64,000 nucleotides of DNA from Rhodoferax sp. OV413 (GTDB lineage: Bacteria; Pseudomonadota; Gammaproteobacteria; Burkholderiales; Burkholderiaceae_C), in contig NZ_FNJA01000006.1 of NCBI RefSeq assembly GCF_900104385.1, positions 1-64,000 of the forward strand, read 5' to 3'. The notes beneath the pieces were generated by a model. That model saw nothing but the letters and a program-made list of their open reading frames with translations. It did no database searches and was not told where the DNA came from. Position 1 is the stretch's first letter, and each line of letters begins with the position of its first letter. Positions 24,736 to 34,254 of this stretch are shown here, in pieces. The translations under genes and the position numbers were made by a program.

Positions 24736-25467
24736 TCAACGTCTCAAAGCCGTAAACGCGGCGAACTCCCAGCGCCGCATGCCTAGCACCAGGGTGTAGG
24801 CTTCGCGTGCATCCTCGGGCAGCTTCTGGTCGGCCAGGTGCTGCTGGGCAAAGTCCTGCGCTACCCGCTGCAGCCGCTCCAAGAACACCGGCGCCAGGCT
24901 GCGGCTCACCGAGCCATGCACCAGCAGCAGGCCCTCGCCCGGGCCGTCAAAGCCGCCGCTGTAGTAGTCCAGCACCACGTCCTCGCGGAAGAACTGCATC
25001 ACCGGCCCGTGCGGCCGCCAGCGGAAGGCCTTGGCCAGCCGCAGCCGGTAGCGGTTCAGCGGGCGCAGCTCGATGATGCCGATACGGTCCAACTGCGTCA
25101 GGCAGGCAATGCACTCGGCCTCGCTGAGTCGGTAGCAGGTCACGATCTGCTCCAGCGTCCACTGGCTGAGCACGCAGATCGCCACCAGCAGCAGCTTCTT
25201 GTCGGCCACCACCGCGCGCTCCTGTTCCTGCGTCAGCTCGGCCAGCAGCGGCTGGGCATCGGCCACGCGGCGCGCCAGCTCGGCAAAGTCCAGCTTCAGC
25301 GCGCGGCAGATAGCGTCTACCCGCGACAACGGCATATCGCCTTTGGACAGCATGCGCTTGACGCTGGATTCCGCCACCCCCAGCTTGGCCGCCAGGTCGG
25401 CGTAGGTCAGCTGGGCGGCTTTGAGTTCTTTCTTCAGGGCGGTGACGAGGTCGGCGGTTGTGCTCAT
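24736..25467 (-). CDS. XRE-family helix-turn-helix regulator
   Basis: 243 residues. The N-terminal Cro/CI-type HTH (about residues 7-60; LTYADLAAKLGVAESSVKRMLSKG) is followed by a roughly 170-residue domain with no family I recognise, which may bind a ligand. A palindrome GTATC-N7-GATAC lies two bases upstream of the start codon, as expected for autorepression. The same palindrome sits before the RIO kinase gene at 33.6 kb, a possible second target. Confidence 0.82.
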   Translation of the reverse strand: MSTTADLVTALKKELKAAQLTYADLAAKLGVAESSVKRMLSKGDMPLSRVDAICRALKLDFAELARRVADAQPLLAELTQEQERAVVADKKLLLVAICVLSQWTLEQIVTCYRLSEAECIACLTQLDRIGIIELRPLNRYRLRLAKAFRWRPHGPVMQFFREDVVLDYYSGGFDGPGEGLLLVHGSVSRSLAPVFLERLQRVAQDFAQQHLADQKLPEDAREAYTLVLGMRRWEFAAFTALRR

Positions 25468-25468
25468 G

Positions 25469-25487
25469 GGTATCGATTATTGATACC
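25469..25487. promoter_or_regulatory. Candidate operator GTATC-N7-GATAC (site 1)
   Basis: GGTATC (25469-25474) and GATACC (25482-25487) flank a 7-bp spacer GATTATT. The palindrome adjoins the XRE regulator start codon and its position suits autoregulation. Confidence 0.55.
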
Positions 25488-25684
25488 TTTTGTACTGTAA
25501 GCGCATGCAGGTTGGTATTTTGTGGCGGGTTTGCGTGGGCTGTACCGACACTCGCGCCACTTAATCTTCAAGGAGTTGGCTGTGGCGTTCTTTTTACGAG
25601 ACCTGGGAAACCGCCGGCCGCGGCCTGCTCAGCAATCCGCAGGGGCTGGGCACAATGCTGCCAACATGCCACAAGGAAGCCGCC

Positions 25685-27112
25685 ATGCCCCAAGCCGCCA
25701 CTGAGCTCACCCGCCGCGCCTTTTTAGGCGGCGTGGCCGCTGGGGCGGTGCTGGCAGCGACCGATGCGGCGGCCACTTGCCCGGCCGACCCTTTGAGCGT
25801 CTGCAATGTGACGCACCTGTATTCAATGCCGACGGCGCAGATTGTGGCGGTGCGCAATGCCGACGACATCTGCCAAGCGCTGCGGCGCTGGCCGGGCCAG
25901 GTCAGCGTGGGGGGAGGGCGCTTCAGCATGGGCGGGCAGACCGCGCTGGCGGGTGGCTTGCAGCTGGATATGCGCAGCATGCAGCAGCTGGTTGCGCTCG
26001 ACCCGGTGCGCAAAGTGGCGCGGGTGCAGGCCGGCATGCGCTGGCGGGATCTGCAGACGTTGATCGACCCGCATGGTCTGGCGGTGCGCACCATGCAGAG
26101 CTACGCGAACTTCACCGTCGGCGGCTCGGTATCGGTGAACTGCCACGGGCGCTACGTGGGCCATGGGCCTATCGTCTCCAGCGTGCGGGCGCTGCAATTG
26201 GTGTTGGCAGATGGCACGGTGCTGGAGACTTCGCCCGAGCAGCATGCCGAGCTGTTTTTTGCAGCCATTGGCGGCTACGGCGGCGTCGGCGTGGTGACCG
26301 AGGTGGAGCTGGCGTTGGACGACAACTTCGCCATCGAGCGCCATACCGAACGGGTGGCGCTGGCGGACTACCCCGCCTGGTTCAAGCAGCAGGTGGCCAG
26401 CGACCCCAACGCGCTGCTGCACAACGCGGATTTGCAGGCGCCAGACTTCGGGCAGCCGCATTGCGTGACCTGGCGGCGCAGCGACAAGCCGTTGACGCAG
26501 CCGGCCCGTTTGCGCAGCACCCAGGGGCGCTACCTCAAGGAAAAAGCTGCCATCTGGGCCATGACCGAACTGCCGGGCGGGGATGCGTTGCGCCGCCAGC
26601 TGGTCGACCCTTTGCAGGACCGGCCCGCCGTGGTCTGGCGCAATTACGAGGCCAGCCACGACGTGGCCGAGCTGGAGCCTGCGACGCGCTCCATCGCCAC
26701 CTATGTGCTGCAGGAATACTTCATTCCCGAGCGCCATTTCCTGGCGTTCGCCCGGCAGATGGCGGTGTTGCTGCAGCAGTCGTCCACCGGCACCTTGAAC
26801 GTGTCGATCCGCCATGCGCCGGCCGACCGCCAGAGCCTGATGGCCTGGGCGCAGGAGGATGTGTTTTCCTTCGTGGTTTATTACAAGCAGCGGGTCGCCG
26901 GGGCTGCCCAGCCGGCGGTGGCCTCATGGACCCGTTCGATGGTGGGCTTGGCCCTGGCGCATGGGGGCACGTACTATCTGCCCTACCAGTTGCATGCCAC
27001 GCAGCAGCAGTTCGATACGGCCTATCCCCAGGCCGCCAGGCTGCGGGCCTTGCGCCAAAGCCTGGGGGCGACCCGGTTCAGCAATGCCTTGTGGGACCGG
27101 TACGGCGTTTGA
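25685..27112 (+). CDS. Tat-exported FAD-dependent oxidase (aldonolactone oxidase-like)
   Basis: 475 residues. A twin-arginine signal (TRRAFLGGVAAGAVLAA) is followed by a PCMH-type FAD-binding domain: VSVGGGRFSMGGQTALAGG, then VNCHGRYVGHGPIVSSVRAL and FAAIGGYGGVGVVTEVEL. The layout resembles D-arabinono- or gulonolactone oxidases, but the substrate cannot be told. ATG 25685 has AAGGAA upstream and gives a compact Tat signal; an ATG at 25655 is less likely. Confidence 0.78.
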   Translation: MPQAATELTRRAFLGGVAAGAVLAATDAAATCPADPLSVCNVTHLYSMPTAQIVAVRNADDICQALRRWPGQVSVGGGRFSMGGQTALAGGLQLDMRSMQQLVALDPVRKVARVQAGMRWRDLQTLIDPHGLAVRTMQSYANFTVGGSVSVNCHGRYVGHGPIVSSVRALQLVLADGTVLETSPEQHAELFFAAIGGYGGVGVVTEVELALDDNFAIERHTERVALADYPAWFKQQVASDPNALLHNADLQAPDFGQPHCVTWRRSDKPLTQPARLRSTQGRYLKEKAAIWAMTELPGGDALRRQLVDPLQDRPAVVWRNYEASHDVAELEPATRSIATYVLQEYFIPERHFLAFARQMAVLLQQSSTGTLNVSIRHAPADRQSLMAWAQEDVFSFVVYYKQRVAGAAQPAVASWTRSMVGLALAHGGTYYLPYQLHATQQQFDTAYPQAARLRALRQSLGATRFSNALWDRYGV

Positions 27113-27124
27113 TGACACCCATGT

Positions 27125-27182
27125 TTGCTATATTTTAAATAGCTGTATGCGCACATAGAATGTGCGCCACAGCCCTATTTGG
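27125..27182 (+). repeat. Dispersed palindromic repeat (copy 7)
   Basis: TTGCTATATTTTAAATAGCT is followed by a perfect stem GCGCACAT (27149-27156)/ATGTGCGC (27160-27167) with an AGA loop, and outer pairing AAATAGCTGT/ACAGCCCTATTT (27137-27180). It fills the gap between the oxidase stop and the start region of the next gene. Confidence 0.8.
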
Positions 27183-27190
27183 CATTAAAA

Positions 27191-29104
27191 ATGACACTAC
27201 AGACAAACGATTCTGCGCCCCATCCCAACCAGTTCGCGCTGCTCAAGCAGCGGCGTTTTGCGCCGTTCTTCTGGACCCAGTTCTCCGGGGCGGCGAACGA
27301 CAACCTGTTCAAGTTCTCGTTCACCGTGATGGTGACCTACCAGCTCAGCGTCAGTTGGTTGCCGCCGGCGCTGGCGGGGCTGGTGATCGGGGCGCTGTTC
27401 ATTCTGCCGTTCCTGCTGTTCTCGGCGACTAGCGGGCAGCTGACCGACAAGTTCCCCAAGACCCGGATGATCCGCGCGGTGAAGAACCTGGAGATCGCCA
27501 TCATGCTGGTGGCGGCCTACGGCTTTTTCACGACCAACCTGGCGGTGCAGATACCGGTGCTGCTGGCCTGTGTGTTCCTGATGGGGCTGCACTCCACCTT
27601 GTTCGGGCCGGTCAAGTTCGCCTACCTGCCGCAGGTGCTGTCGGACGCCGAGCTGACCGGCGGCAACGGCATGGTGGAGATGGGCACCTTCGTGGCCATT
27701 CTGCTGGGCAATATCGTCGGCGGGCTGCTGGTGACGATCCCCGAGGTCGGGCATACCGCGGTGGCCATCGGCTGCGTGGCGCTGGCGCTGATCGGCCGCT
27801 GGCTGGCGCAGGCGATTCCCGAGCTGGCAGCCACCGATCCGCAGCTGAAGATCAACTGGAACCCGTTCACCGAGACCTGGCGCAACCTGCAGCTGGCGCA
27901 TGGCAACCTGGTGGTGTTCCGCTCGCTGCTGGGCATCAGCTGGATGTGGTTCTTCGGCGCGGTATTCCTCAGCCAGTTCCCCAGCTTTGCCAAGGAGGTG
28001 CTGCACGGCGACGAGCAGGTGGCTACGCTGTTGCTGGTGCTGTTTTCCATCGGTATCGGCACCGGCTCGCTGCTGTGCGAGGTGCTGAGCCGCCGGCATG
28101 TGGAGATCGGCTTGGTGCCGCTGGGCGCCATCGGCATGAGCGTGTTTGCGGTCGATTTGTACTTTGCCTCGCGCGGCCTGCCGGTGGTGCCGGTGATGGG
28201 CCTGGGGGCTTTTGTGGCGCAATCCGCGCACTGGCGGGTGATGGCCGACCTGGCGCTGCTCAGCCTGTTTGCCGGGCTGTACAGCGTGCCCATGTACGCG
28301 CTGATCCAGCTACGCAGCCAGCCCACGCACCGGGCCCGCATCATCGCGGCCAACAACATCCTGAACGCGCTGTTCATGATTGGCAGCTCGGTGATCGCCG
28401 GGGCGCTGCTTAGCAGTGGCTTCAGCATTCCGCAGATCTTCTTGTTCACCGGCCTGGCGAATGCGGTGGTGGCTTTCTACATCTTCCTGCTGGTGCCCGA
28501 GTACCTGCTGCGCTTCGTGGCCTGGCTGCTGTCGCACTGCGTGTACCGCTTCAAGGTGACGGGCGAGCAGCATATCCCGATCAGCGGCCCGGCGATCCTG
28601 GCCTGCAACCACGTGAGCTTTGTCGATGCAGTGCTGCTGATGGCGGCCAGCCCGCGGCCCATCGTGTTTTTGATGGACCACCGGATCTTCCAGGTACCGG
28701 TGCTGGGCTGGCTGTTCCGCCTGGCCAAGGCGATTCCCATCGCGCCGCGCGCCGAAGACCCCGCGGCCTACGACGCCGCGTTTGCGGCTGCCGCCAAGGT
28801 GCTGCAGGACGACGATCTGCTGGGCATCTTCCCCGAGGGCGGCATCACCAAGGACGGCACGCTGCAGGAGTTCAAGGGCGGCATCATGAAGATTCTGGAG
28901 CGTGCGCCGGTGCCGGTGGTTCCGATGGCGCTGACCAATCTGTGGGGCTCGTACTTCAGCCGGGCCGAAGGCGGCACCGCCATGGCCAAGCCGTTCCGGC
29001 GCGGCATGCTGAACCGGGTGGGGTTGAACGTAGGGCCCGCGATGGCAGCGGGCGAGGTGCAGCCAGAGGCGCTGCGGCTGCGGGTGGCGGGGCTGCTGGC
29101 CTAG
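27191..29104 (+). CDS. Lysophospholipid transporter-acyltransferase fusion (LplT-PlsC type)
   Basis: 637 residues. Residues 1-430 form an MFS transporter of the LplT type (FFWTQFSGAANDNLFKFS near the start). Residues 440-637 form a PlsC-type acyltransferase with the HX4D-like motif NHVSFVD and the FPEGG motif. LplT and Aas together flip and re-acylate lysophospholipids at the inner membrane; here the acyl-ACP synthetase domain of Aas is missing, so acyl chains must come from acyl-ACP or CoA made elsewhere. ATG 27191 is chosen. The stop shares CTAG with the convergent next gene. Confidence 0.87.
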   Translation: MTLQTNDSAPHPNQFALLKQRRFAPFFWTQFSGAANDNLFKFSFTVMVTYQLSVSWLPPALAGLVIGALFILPFLLFSATSGQLTDKFPKTRMIRAVKNLEIAIMLVAAYGFFTTNLAVQIPVLLACVFLMGLHSTLFGPVKFAYLPQVLSDAELTGGNGMVEMGTFVAILLGNIVGGLLVTIPEVGHTAVAIGCVALALIGRWLAQAIPELAATDPQLKINWNPFTETWRNLQLAHGNLVVFRSLLGISWMWFFGAVFLSQFPSFAKEVLHGDEQVATLLLVLFSIGIGTGSLLCEVLSRRHVEIGLVPLGAIGMSVFAVDLYFASRGLPVVPVMGLGAFVAQSAHWRVMADLALLSLFAGLYSVPMYALIQLRSQPTHRARIIAANNILNALFMIGSSVIAGALLSSGFSIPQIFLFTGLANAVVAFYIFLLVPEYLLRFVAWLLSHCVYRFKVTGEQHIPISGPAILACNHVSFVDAVLLMAASPRPIVFLMDHRIFQVPVLGWLFRLAKAIPIAPRAEDPAAYDAAFAAAAKVLQDDDLLGIFPEGGITKDGTLQEFKGGIMKILERAPVPVVPMALTNLWGSYFSRAEGGTAMAKPFRRGMLNRVGLNVGPAMAAGEVQPEALRLRVAGLLA

Positions 29105-32100
29105 GCTGCGCTGGCGTACTGGCCTAGCAGGGCTTCAAACTCATCCAGCGGCACCGGTCGGCTGAACAGATAGCCCTGGCATAGCGTGCAGCCATTCAGC
29201 GCCAGGAACGCGCGCTGCTGCTCGGTTTCCACGCCTTCGGCGATCACGTCGATGCCCAGGCTATGGGCCATGCCGATGATGGTCTGGACGATCAGGGCGT
29301 CGGTGTGCTGGATGCCGATGTTGCGCACAAAGCTCTGGTCGATCTTCAGCTGGTCGAGTGGCAGCCGCGTCAGGTAGGACAGCGAGGACTGGCCGGTGCC
29401 GAAGTCGTCCATCGAGAAACGCAGGCCCAGCCCCCGCAGCACCTTCATCTTGGCGATGGTGTCTTCCACATTTTCCAGGGCCAGGCTTTCGGTGAGCTCG
29501 AGCTTCAGGCGGTCCGGGCGGGCACCGGTGTGGCGCAGCACCGCGCCGACCTGCTCCATGAAGTCCGGCTGCCGGAACTGCAGCGCGCTGACGTTCACCG
29601 CCAGCTGCAGGTCGGCGGTGGCCGGGTCGTTGCGCCAGCGCTGTAGTTGCTTGCAGGCGGTTTGCAGCACCCACAGGCCGATGGGCAGGATCAGCCCGGT
29701 TTCCTCGGCCAGCGGGATGAAGTCGAACGGCGACACCAGGCCGCGCGTCGGGTGCTGCCAGCGGATCAGCGCCTCGGCGCCCACCGGCTGGTCGCCCGGG
29801 CCGATCTGGATCTGGTAGTACAGCTGGAACTGCTGCTCGGCCAGCGCCGTGCGCAAATCGTTCTCCAGCGCAGCGCGGGCGCTGACCGCGGCCTGCATCA
29901 TCGGATCGAAGAAGCGAACGGCATTGCGCCCGGCATTCTTGGCCGCGTACATGGCGAGGTCGGCGTACTTGATCAGCTCTTCCAGCGACTGGGTTTGCCC
30001 GCTGAACAGCACCGCGCCCATGCTGGTGGTGCTGTGCACATGGTGCGAGGCCAGCTGGTAGGGCTGGTTCAGGGTGTCCAGGATTTTCGCGCCCACGGCC
30101 TGGGTCTGTTCTGCGGCCTCGGTGGCAAACGGGCTTAGGTCTTCCAGCAGCACCAGGAACTCGTCGCCGCCAAACCGGGCCACGGTGTCGCCTTCGCGGA
30201 CGCAGCTTTTCAGGCGCAGGGCCACTTGCTGCAGCAGCACATCGCCCATGTCGTGGCCCAGGGTGTCGTTCAGGGTCTTGAAGTGGTCCAGGTCCAGGCA
30301 CAACAGCGCACCATGCCTGTCGGTACGGGTGCTGGAGGCAAAGGCCTGCTGCAGGCGGTCCATCATCAGCCGGCGGTTCGGCAGGTGCGTCAGCGCGTCG
30401 TAGAACGCCAGGTGCTCGATCTCCTTGGCGGCGGCGGCTTTCTGGGTGATGTCCACCAGCGTGGCGACGTAGTGGATGAGGCCGCCGCCAGCGTCCGTGA
30501 CGGCGGTGATGGTCATGTAGTACAGCCGCACCTCGGCGTTCTTGCAGCGGTTCCAGATCTCGCCCTGCCATTCGTTGGCGGTCTTCAGGGTGCTGTACAT
30601 GGCGGTAAAAAAAGCCGCGTCGTGGCGGCCCGAGGCCAGCATGCTGATGGGCTGGCCAATGGTTTCTTCGGCGCTGTAGCCGGTGATCTTGCTGAAGGCG
30701 TTGTTGGTTCGCAGTACCACCGCGTCGCGGTCGGTGACCAGCACGCCTTCCTGCGATTCGAAGGCGATGGCGGCGATGCGCAATTCATTCTCGGCATGCT
30801 TGCGTGCCGTGATGTCCTTGCCGATTCCGTGGTAGCCGCAAAACTTGCCGCGGTCGTCAAAAATCGGTGTACCGCTGATGGATATCCAGTAGGGCTGCTT
30901 GGTGTGAATGTCGACGCGCTGGATTTCAAAATCATGGAACGGCAGGTGCTGTTGCAGCAGCGCCTTGTGCTGTTCCCATTGGGCCTCAGTCACATTCAGC
31001 GTTGGCTCGTCCCAGCGGGCATGTCCATAGGGTGAAGTGTCTTTTTTATCGAGCTGTGCTTGTGCATTGCCCTCAAAGCGTACGAACCGAAACTGCGCAT
31101 CCTGTTCCCAGTACCAGTCGGAGGACAAGGCCGAGAGGATGCGAAACCGCGCCTCGTTGGCCTCCAGTTGCCGGTGAACGCGGTACGACTCGGAGACATC
31201 ACTGAAGACCAGCACCACACCGACGATCTCGCCATCGGCATTGCGGATCGGCGCGGCGCTGTCGGCAATCTGGTATTCGGCGCCGTCGCGCGCCAGCAGT
31301 GCCGTGTGGTTGGCCAGCTCCACGACTTCGCCGCGCGCCATGACCACCTGCACCGGGTCCGGTATGGGCGCGCGCGTGCCGGCATCGACGATGCGGAACA
31401 CCGCCCGCAGCGGCTGCCCCACGGCGTCGGCCATGGACCAACCGGTGAGCCGCTCCGCCACGCCATTCATGCGGGTGACCCGCCCCTCGGCATCGGTGGC
31501 AATCACGGCGTCACCAATCGAATGCAGGGTGATGGCCAGGTTTTCCTCGCTCTCGCGCAGCTGGTTTTCGAAGCCCTGCCGCTTCAAGGCCATGTTGTTG
31601 AAGCGCTGGGCCAGCTCGCGCAGTTCGCGGATGCCGGTGGTCGGCATCTGCGGCAGATAGCGCCCATGGGCCAGCCCGTCGGTGGCGTCGAGCAGGCGCT
31701 GCAGCGGCTGGGCGACAGCGCGGCGTATGCCTTCGTGTGCCAACCCAAAGCTGAGTAGCAGGCCGAGCAGCAGAAAGCCGATGTCGTTCCACATCCGCTG
31801 GTTGGCGGCGGCATACAGGTTTTCCAGTGGAATGGTCAGGCTCATGGTGGCAATCGCCTTGCCATCCGATTCGATCAGTGGCCGGAACACCACCAGCTGG
31901 CGCTTGCCATCGCTGTCGTGGCGGTGTAGCACGCCGATGTCGCCGTGCTGGTTCAGTGCGCTGCTGAAATTGGCGTCGTAGAACAGCAGGCCCAACTCCA
32001 GCGGCGCGGGTGGGTATCGGGCAATCACGTAGCCGCTGGGGTCGGTCACCCGGGCCACGGCGCCATCCGGCAGGCTCAGGTCGGCCAGGCGGCGGCTCCA

Positions 32101-32655
32101 CCAGTCGAGTGATACCACCGCCACCGCCGCGCCCACCACCTTCTGGCTGGCGAAGTTGACCACCGGATAGGCAAAGTTGACGCTGGAGGCCTGGGTTGCG
32201 CGGTCCACCTGGAACGCGCCTACCGAAAACTCCCGCGACTGGATGGCGCGCTGGAAGTAGGGGCGGTCGGCCACGTTCACTGGCGCCCTCAACGGGGTGG
32301 CGTTGCACAGCAGCGCGCCATCGGCCCGCGGCAGGCCCAGGTTGACGTAGGTATTGTTCAGCGACAGCACTTCGGCCAGGTACTGCGAACAGCCGGCTGC
32401 ATCTGGTTGCTGGGCCTGGGGCAGGTAGGCCAGGTTCTGCAGGAATTCGCGGGTGTTGTTGATCAGCCTTTGCTGGGTGGCAGCCAGGCTTTTGACGGTC
32501 AGCGTGGCGCGCTCTTCGGTGGCGGCAATCGCTTCGGTGCGGTTGGCGTGCGCCTGGTAGACCACCAGCAGCACCGCCGGCAGGATGGTGACCAGCACCA
32601 GCAGCCGGATCCTGGCCGACAAGGAGCTCCACTTTCCAGCTTGCCACAGACGCAT
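29101..32655 (-). CDS. Membrane-bound PAS-GGDEF-EAL cyclic-di-GMP enzyme
   Basis: 1184 residues. An N-terminal membrane segment, a periplasmic Cache-type sensor (about 30-280), a second segment (about 290-310) and a HAMP-like region lead to three PAS units (about 380-745). The diguanylate cyclase domain has intact ARFGGDEF (about residue 830) with the RxxD inhibitory site (REGD) five residues before. The EAL domain has EALIRW, ELTES, MDDFGTG and AEGVETE, so both synthesis and breakdown of c-di-GMP look possible. ATG 32655 has AAAGG upstream; a TTG at 32670 is an alternative. Confidence 0.9.
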   Translation of the reverse strand: MRLWQAGKWSSLSARIRLLVLVTILPAVLLVVYQAHANRTEAIAATEERATLTVKSLAATQQRLINNTREFLQNLAYLPQAQQPDAAGCSQYLAEVLSLNNTYVNLGLPRADGALLCNATPLRAPVNVADRPYFQRAIQSREFSVGAFQVDRATQASSVNFAYPVVNFASQKVVGAAVAVVSLDWWSRRLADLSLPDGAVARVTDPSGYVIARYPPAPLELGLLFYDANFSSALNQHGDIGVLHRHDSDGKRQLVVFRPLIESDGKAIATMSLTIPLENLYAAANQRMWNDIGFLLLGLLLSFGLAHEGIRRAVAQPLQRLLDATDGLAHGRYLPQMPTTGIRELRELAQRFNNMALKRQGFENQLRESEENLAITLHSIGDAVIATDAEGRVTRMNGVAERLTGWSMADAVGQPLRAVFRIVDAGTRAPIPDPVQVVMARGEVVELANHTALLARDGAEYQIADSAAPIRNADGEIVGVVLVFSDVSESYRVHRQLEANEARFRILSALSSDWYWEQDAQFRFVRFEGNAQAQLDKKDTSPYGHARWDEPTLNVTEAQWEQHKALLQQHLPFHDFEIQRVDIHTKQPYWISISGTPIFDDRGKFCGYHGIGKDITARKHAENELRIAAIAFESQEGVLVTDRDAVVLRTNNAFSKITGYSAEETIGQPISMLASGRHDAAFFTAMYSTLKTANEWQGEIWNRCKNAEVRLYYMTITAVTDAGGGLIHYVATLVDITQKAAAAKEIEHLAFYDALTHLPNRRLMMDRLQQAFASSTRTDRHGALLCLDLDHFKTLNDTLGHDMGDVLLQQVALRLKSCVREGDTVARFGGDEFLVLLEDLSPFATEAAEQTQAVGAKILDTLNQPYQLASHHVHSTTSMGAVLFSGQTQSLEELIKYADLAMYAAKNAGRNAVRFFDPMMQAAVSARAALENDLRTALAEQQFQLYYQIQIGPGDQPVGAEALIRWQHPTRGLVSPFDFIPLAEETGLILPIGLWVLQTACKQLQRWRNDPATADLQLAVNVSALQFRQPDFMEQVGAVLRHTGARPDRLKLELTESLALENVEDTIAKMKVLRGLGLRFSMDDFGTGQSSLSYLTRLPLDQLKIDQSFVRNIGIQHTDALIVQTIIGMAHSLGIDVIAEGVETEQQRAFLALNGCTLCQGYLFSRPVPLDEFEALLGQYASAA

Positions 32656-32754
32656 ACCGACCTTTCCCAAGAGGGCGCTTTACGCCATGCAGAGATGCGC
32701 TTGATCTTAGCCTGCATCGGCCCCGCAAGGCCAGCTGTCTGGGGCGGGCATGCC

Positions 32755-33612
32755 CTAACCGCTTTGCTGCATCCGCAGCCTGCGGGCTGCGTCTTCGGCC
32801 CGGGCGTCATCAATTTCGCGCAGTACGCTGCCCATGTCGACGGCGCCGGCCTTGCGCTGGTAATGGCCGGTGAGCGTCACCTCGGTGCTCAGCAGGCCGC
32901 GCTGGTACAGCTCCCACATCTCGGGGCCGAAGTCGGTGTGCAGCAGCTCGGGTGCGAACTGGCCAAAGAAGTCGCGCAGATTCAGCACATCGCGCAGCAG
33001 CATGCGCTGGGCGTGGTTGTTGCCGGCCGCATCCACTGCCTGGGGCAGGTCGATGATCACCGGGCCGTCGGCGGCCAGCAGGATGTTGAATTCCGACAGA
33101 TCGCCATGCACCGTGCCCGCGCACAGCATGCGCACTACTTCGGCCAGCAGGCTGGCGTGGTGGCGGCGCGCGTCTTCGGGGCTGAACACCACGTCGTTCA
33201 GCCGCGGGGCGGCGTCGCCAGCGGCATCGGTCACCAGCTCCATCAGCAGCACGCCTTCAAAGAAGTTGTACGGCCGCGGCACGCGCACGCCGGCATCGGC
33301 CAGCTTGTACAGCGCATCCACCTCGGCGCTTTGCCAGGCCGCTTCTTGCGATTCGCGGCCAAACTTGCTGCCCTTGGCCATGGCGCGGGCCTGGCGGCTG
33401 TTTTTGACCTTGCGATTTTCGGTGTAGTCCACGGCTTGGCGGAAGCTGCGGTTGGTGGCTTCTTTGTAGATCTTGGCGCAGAGGGTGTTGTCGCCGCTAC
33501 GCACCACGTAGACCATGGCTTCCTTGCCGCTCATCAGCTGGCGGACCACGGTGTCGATCAGGCCTTCTTCGACCAAGGCTTGCAGTCTGGGGGGAGCTTT
33601 CATGCGGCCCAT
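32755..33612 (-). CDS. RIO-type serine protein kinase
   Basis: 285 residues. An atypical kinase of the RIO1 family: the ATP-binding Lys in LCAKIYKEATNRSF, catalytic loop HGDLSEFN (about residue 168) and metal-binding IIDLPQAVD (about 188) are all present. Eukaryotic and archaeal RIO kinases act in small-subunit maturation; the bacterial role is unclear. The start at 33612 or 33603 cannot be separated. A GTATC-N7-GATAC palindrome lies about 29 bp upstream of the start, the same site as before the XRE regulator at 25.5 kb. Confidence 0.85.
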   Translation of the reverse strand: MGRMKAPPRLQALVEEGLIDTVVRQLMSGKEAMVYVVRSGDNTLCAKIYKEATNRSFRQAVDYTENRKVKNSRQARAMAKGSKFGRESQEAAWQSAEVDALYKLADAGVRVPRPYNFFEGVLLMELVTDAAGDAAPRLNDVVFSPEDARRHHASLLAEVVRMLCAGTVHGDLSEFNILLAADGPVIIDLPQAVDAAGNNHAQRMLLRDVLNLRDFFGQFAPELLHTDFGPEMWELYQRGLLSTEVTLTGHYQRKAGAVDMGSVLREIDDARAEDAARRLRMQQSG

Positions 33613-33640
33613 TTTGCACCGCGTACCTGGGCGGTAAAAA

Positions 33641-33658
33641 GTATCGTAATTCGATACC
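33641..33658. promoter_or_regulatory. Candidate operator GTATC-N7-GATAC (site 2)
   Basis: GTATCGTAATTCGATACC; the half sites GTATC (33641-33645) and GATAC (33653-33657) are spaced by 7 bp, exactly as at 25470-25486. It lies upstream of the RIO kinase and about 100 bp before the divergent YiaAB-like gene. Confidence 0.5.
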
Positions 33659-33757
33659 TGGCAGCGTATTTCATCAAACTAGACGAAGAATGCGTGCGGG
33701 TCGGGCCTGGCGCTGGACACAATCGCGGCCATGTTCAACCACTCTTCGCAGGAAACC

Positions 33758-34237
33758 ATGCAAGCTTCCAAAACCGTTCTGATCCACCGCGACTCCAAAG
33801 CCTGGTCGTTGCAGGTCTGGCTGTCGTTCGCCATCGCCATCTTTGTCTGCGCCGTCGGCCTGGCCTATCTGCCGGGCCAGGATCTGGACCGGGCTTTCAT
33901 GGTGATGGGCTACTTCTTTTGCCTGTCCGCAGCTTTCGTGCTGGCCAAGTTTGTGCGCGACAACGAGCGCGCACAGGGCGAAGCCCGGGTTGCCGACACG
34001 CCGATGTTTAAGTTCGTGGTTTGGGGCGGCTTCTTCCTGGCCATGGGCCTGACCGGCTGGGGCCTGGCGCGCATGGACGTGAACGAGACCTACAAGGCCT
34101 TTCTGGGTGTGAGCTGGCTGTACCTGATTACCTGCACCTTCACTCTGGCCAAGACGCTGCGCGACAAGCATGACGCGGATGTGGGCGAAGCCCGTCTGCA
34201 AGGCCGGGCGGCACGCGTCGATGCGGTTGCTGAATAA
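33758..34237 (+). CDS. YiaAB-like inner membrane protein
   Basis: 159 residues with four hydrophobic segments in two similar pairs (WLSFAIAIFVCAVGLAYLPG..., FFLAMGLTGWGLARMD...), the duplicated YiaA/YiaB pattern. Function unknown; E. coli homologues are stress-linked inner membrane proteins. ATG 33758 is preceded by CAGGAAA; an upstream ATG at 33731 would add nine polar residues. Confidence 0.78.
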   Translation: MQASKTVLIHRDSKAWSLQVWLSFAIAIFVCAVGLAYLPGQDLDRAFMVMGYFFCLSAAFVLAKFVRDNERAQGEARVADTPMFKFVVWGGFFLAMGLTGWGLARMDVNETYKAFLGVSWLYLITCTFTLAKTLRDKHDADVGEARLQGRAARVDAVAE

Positions 34238-34254
34238 GCCCCAAGGAAAAGGTC

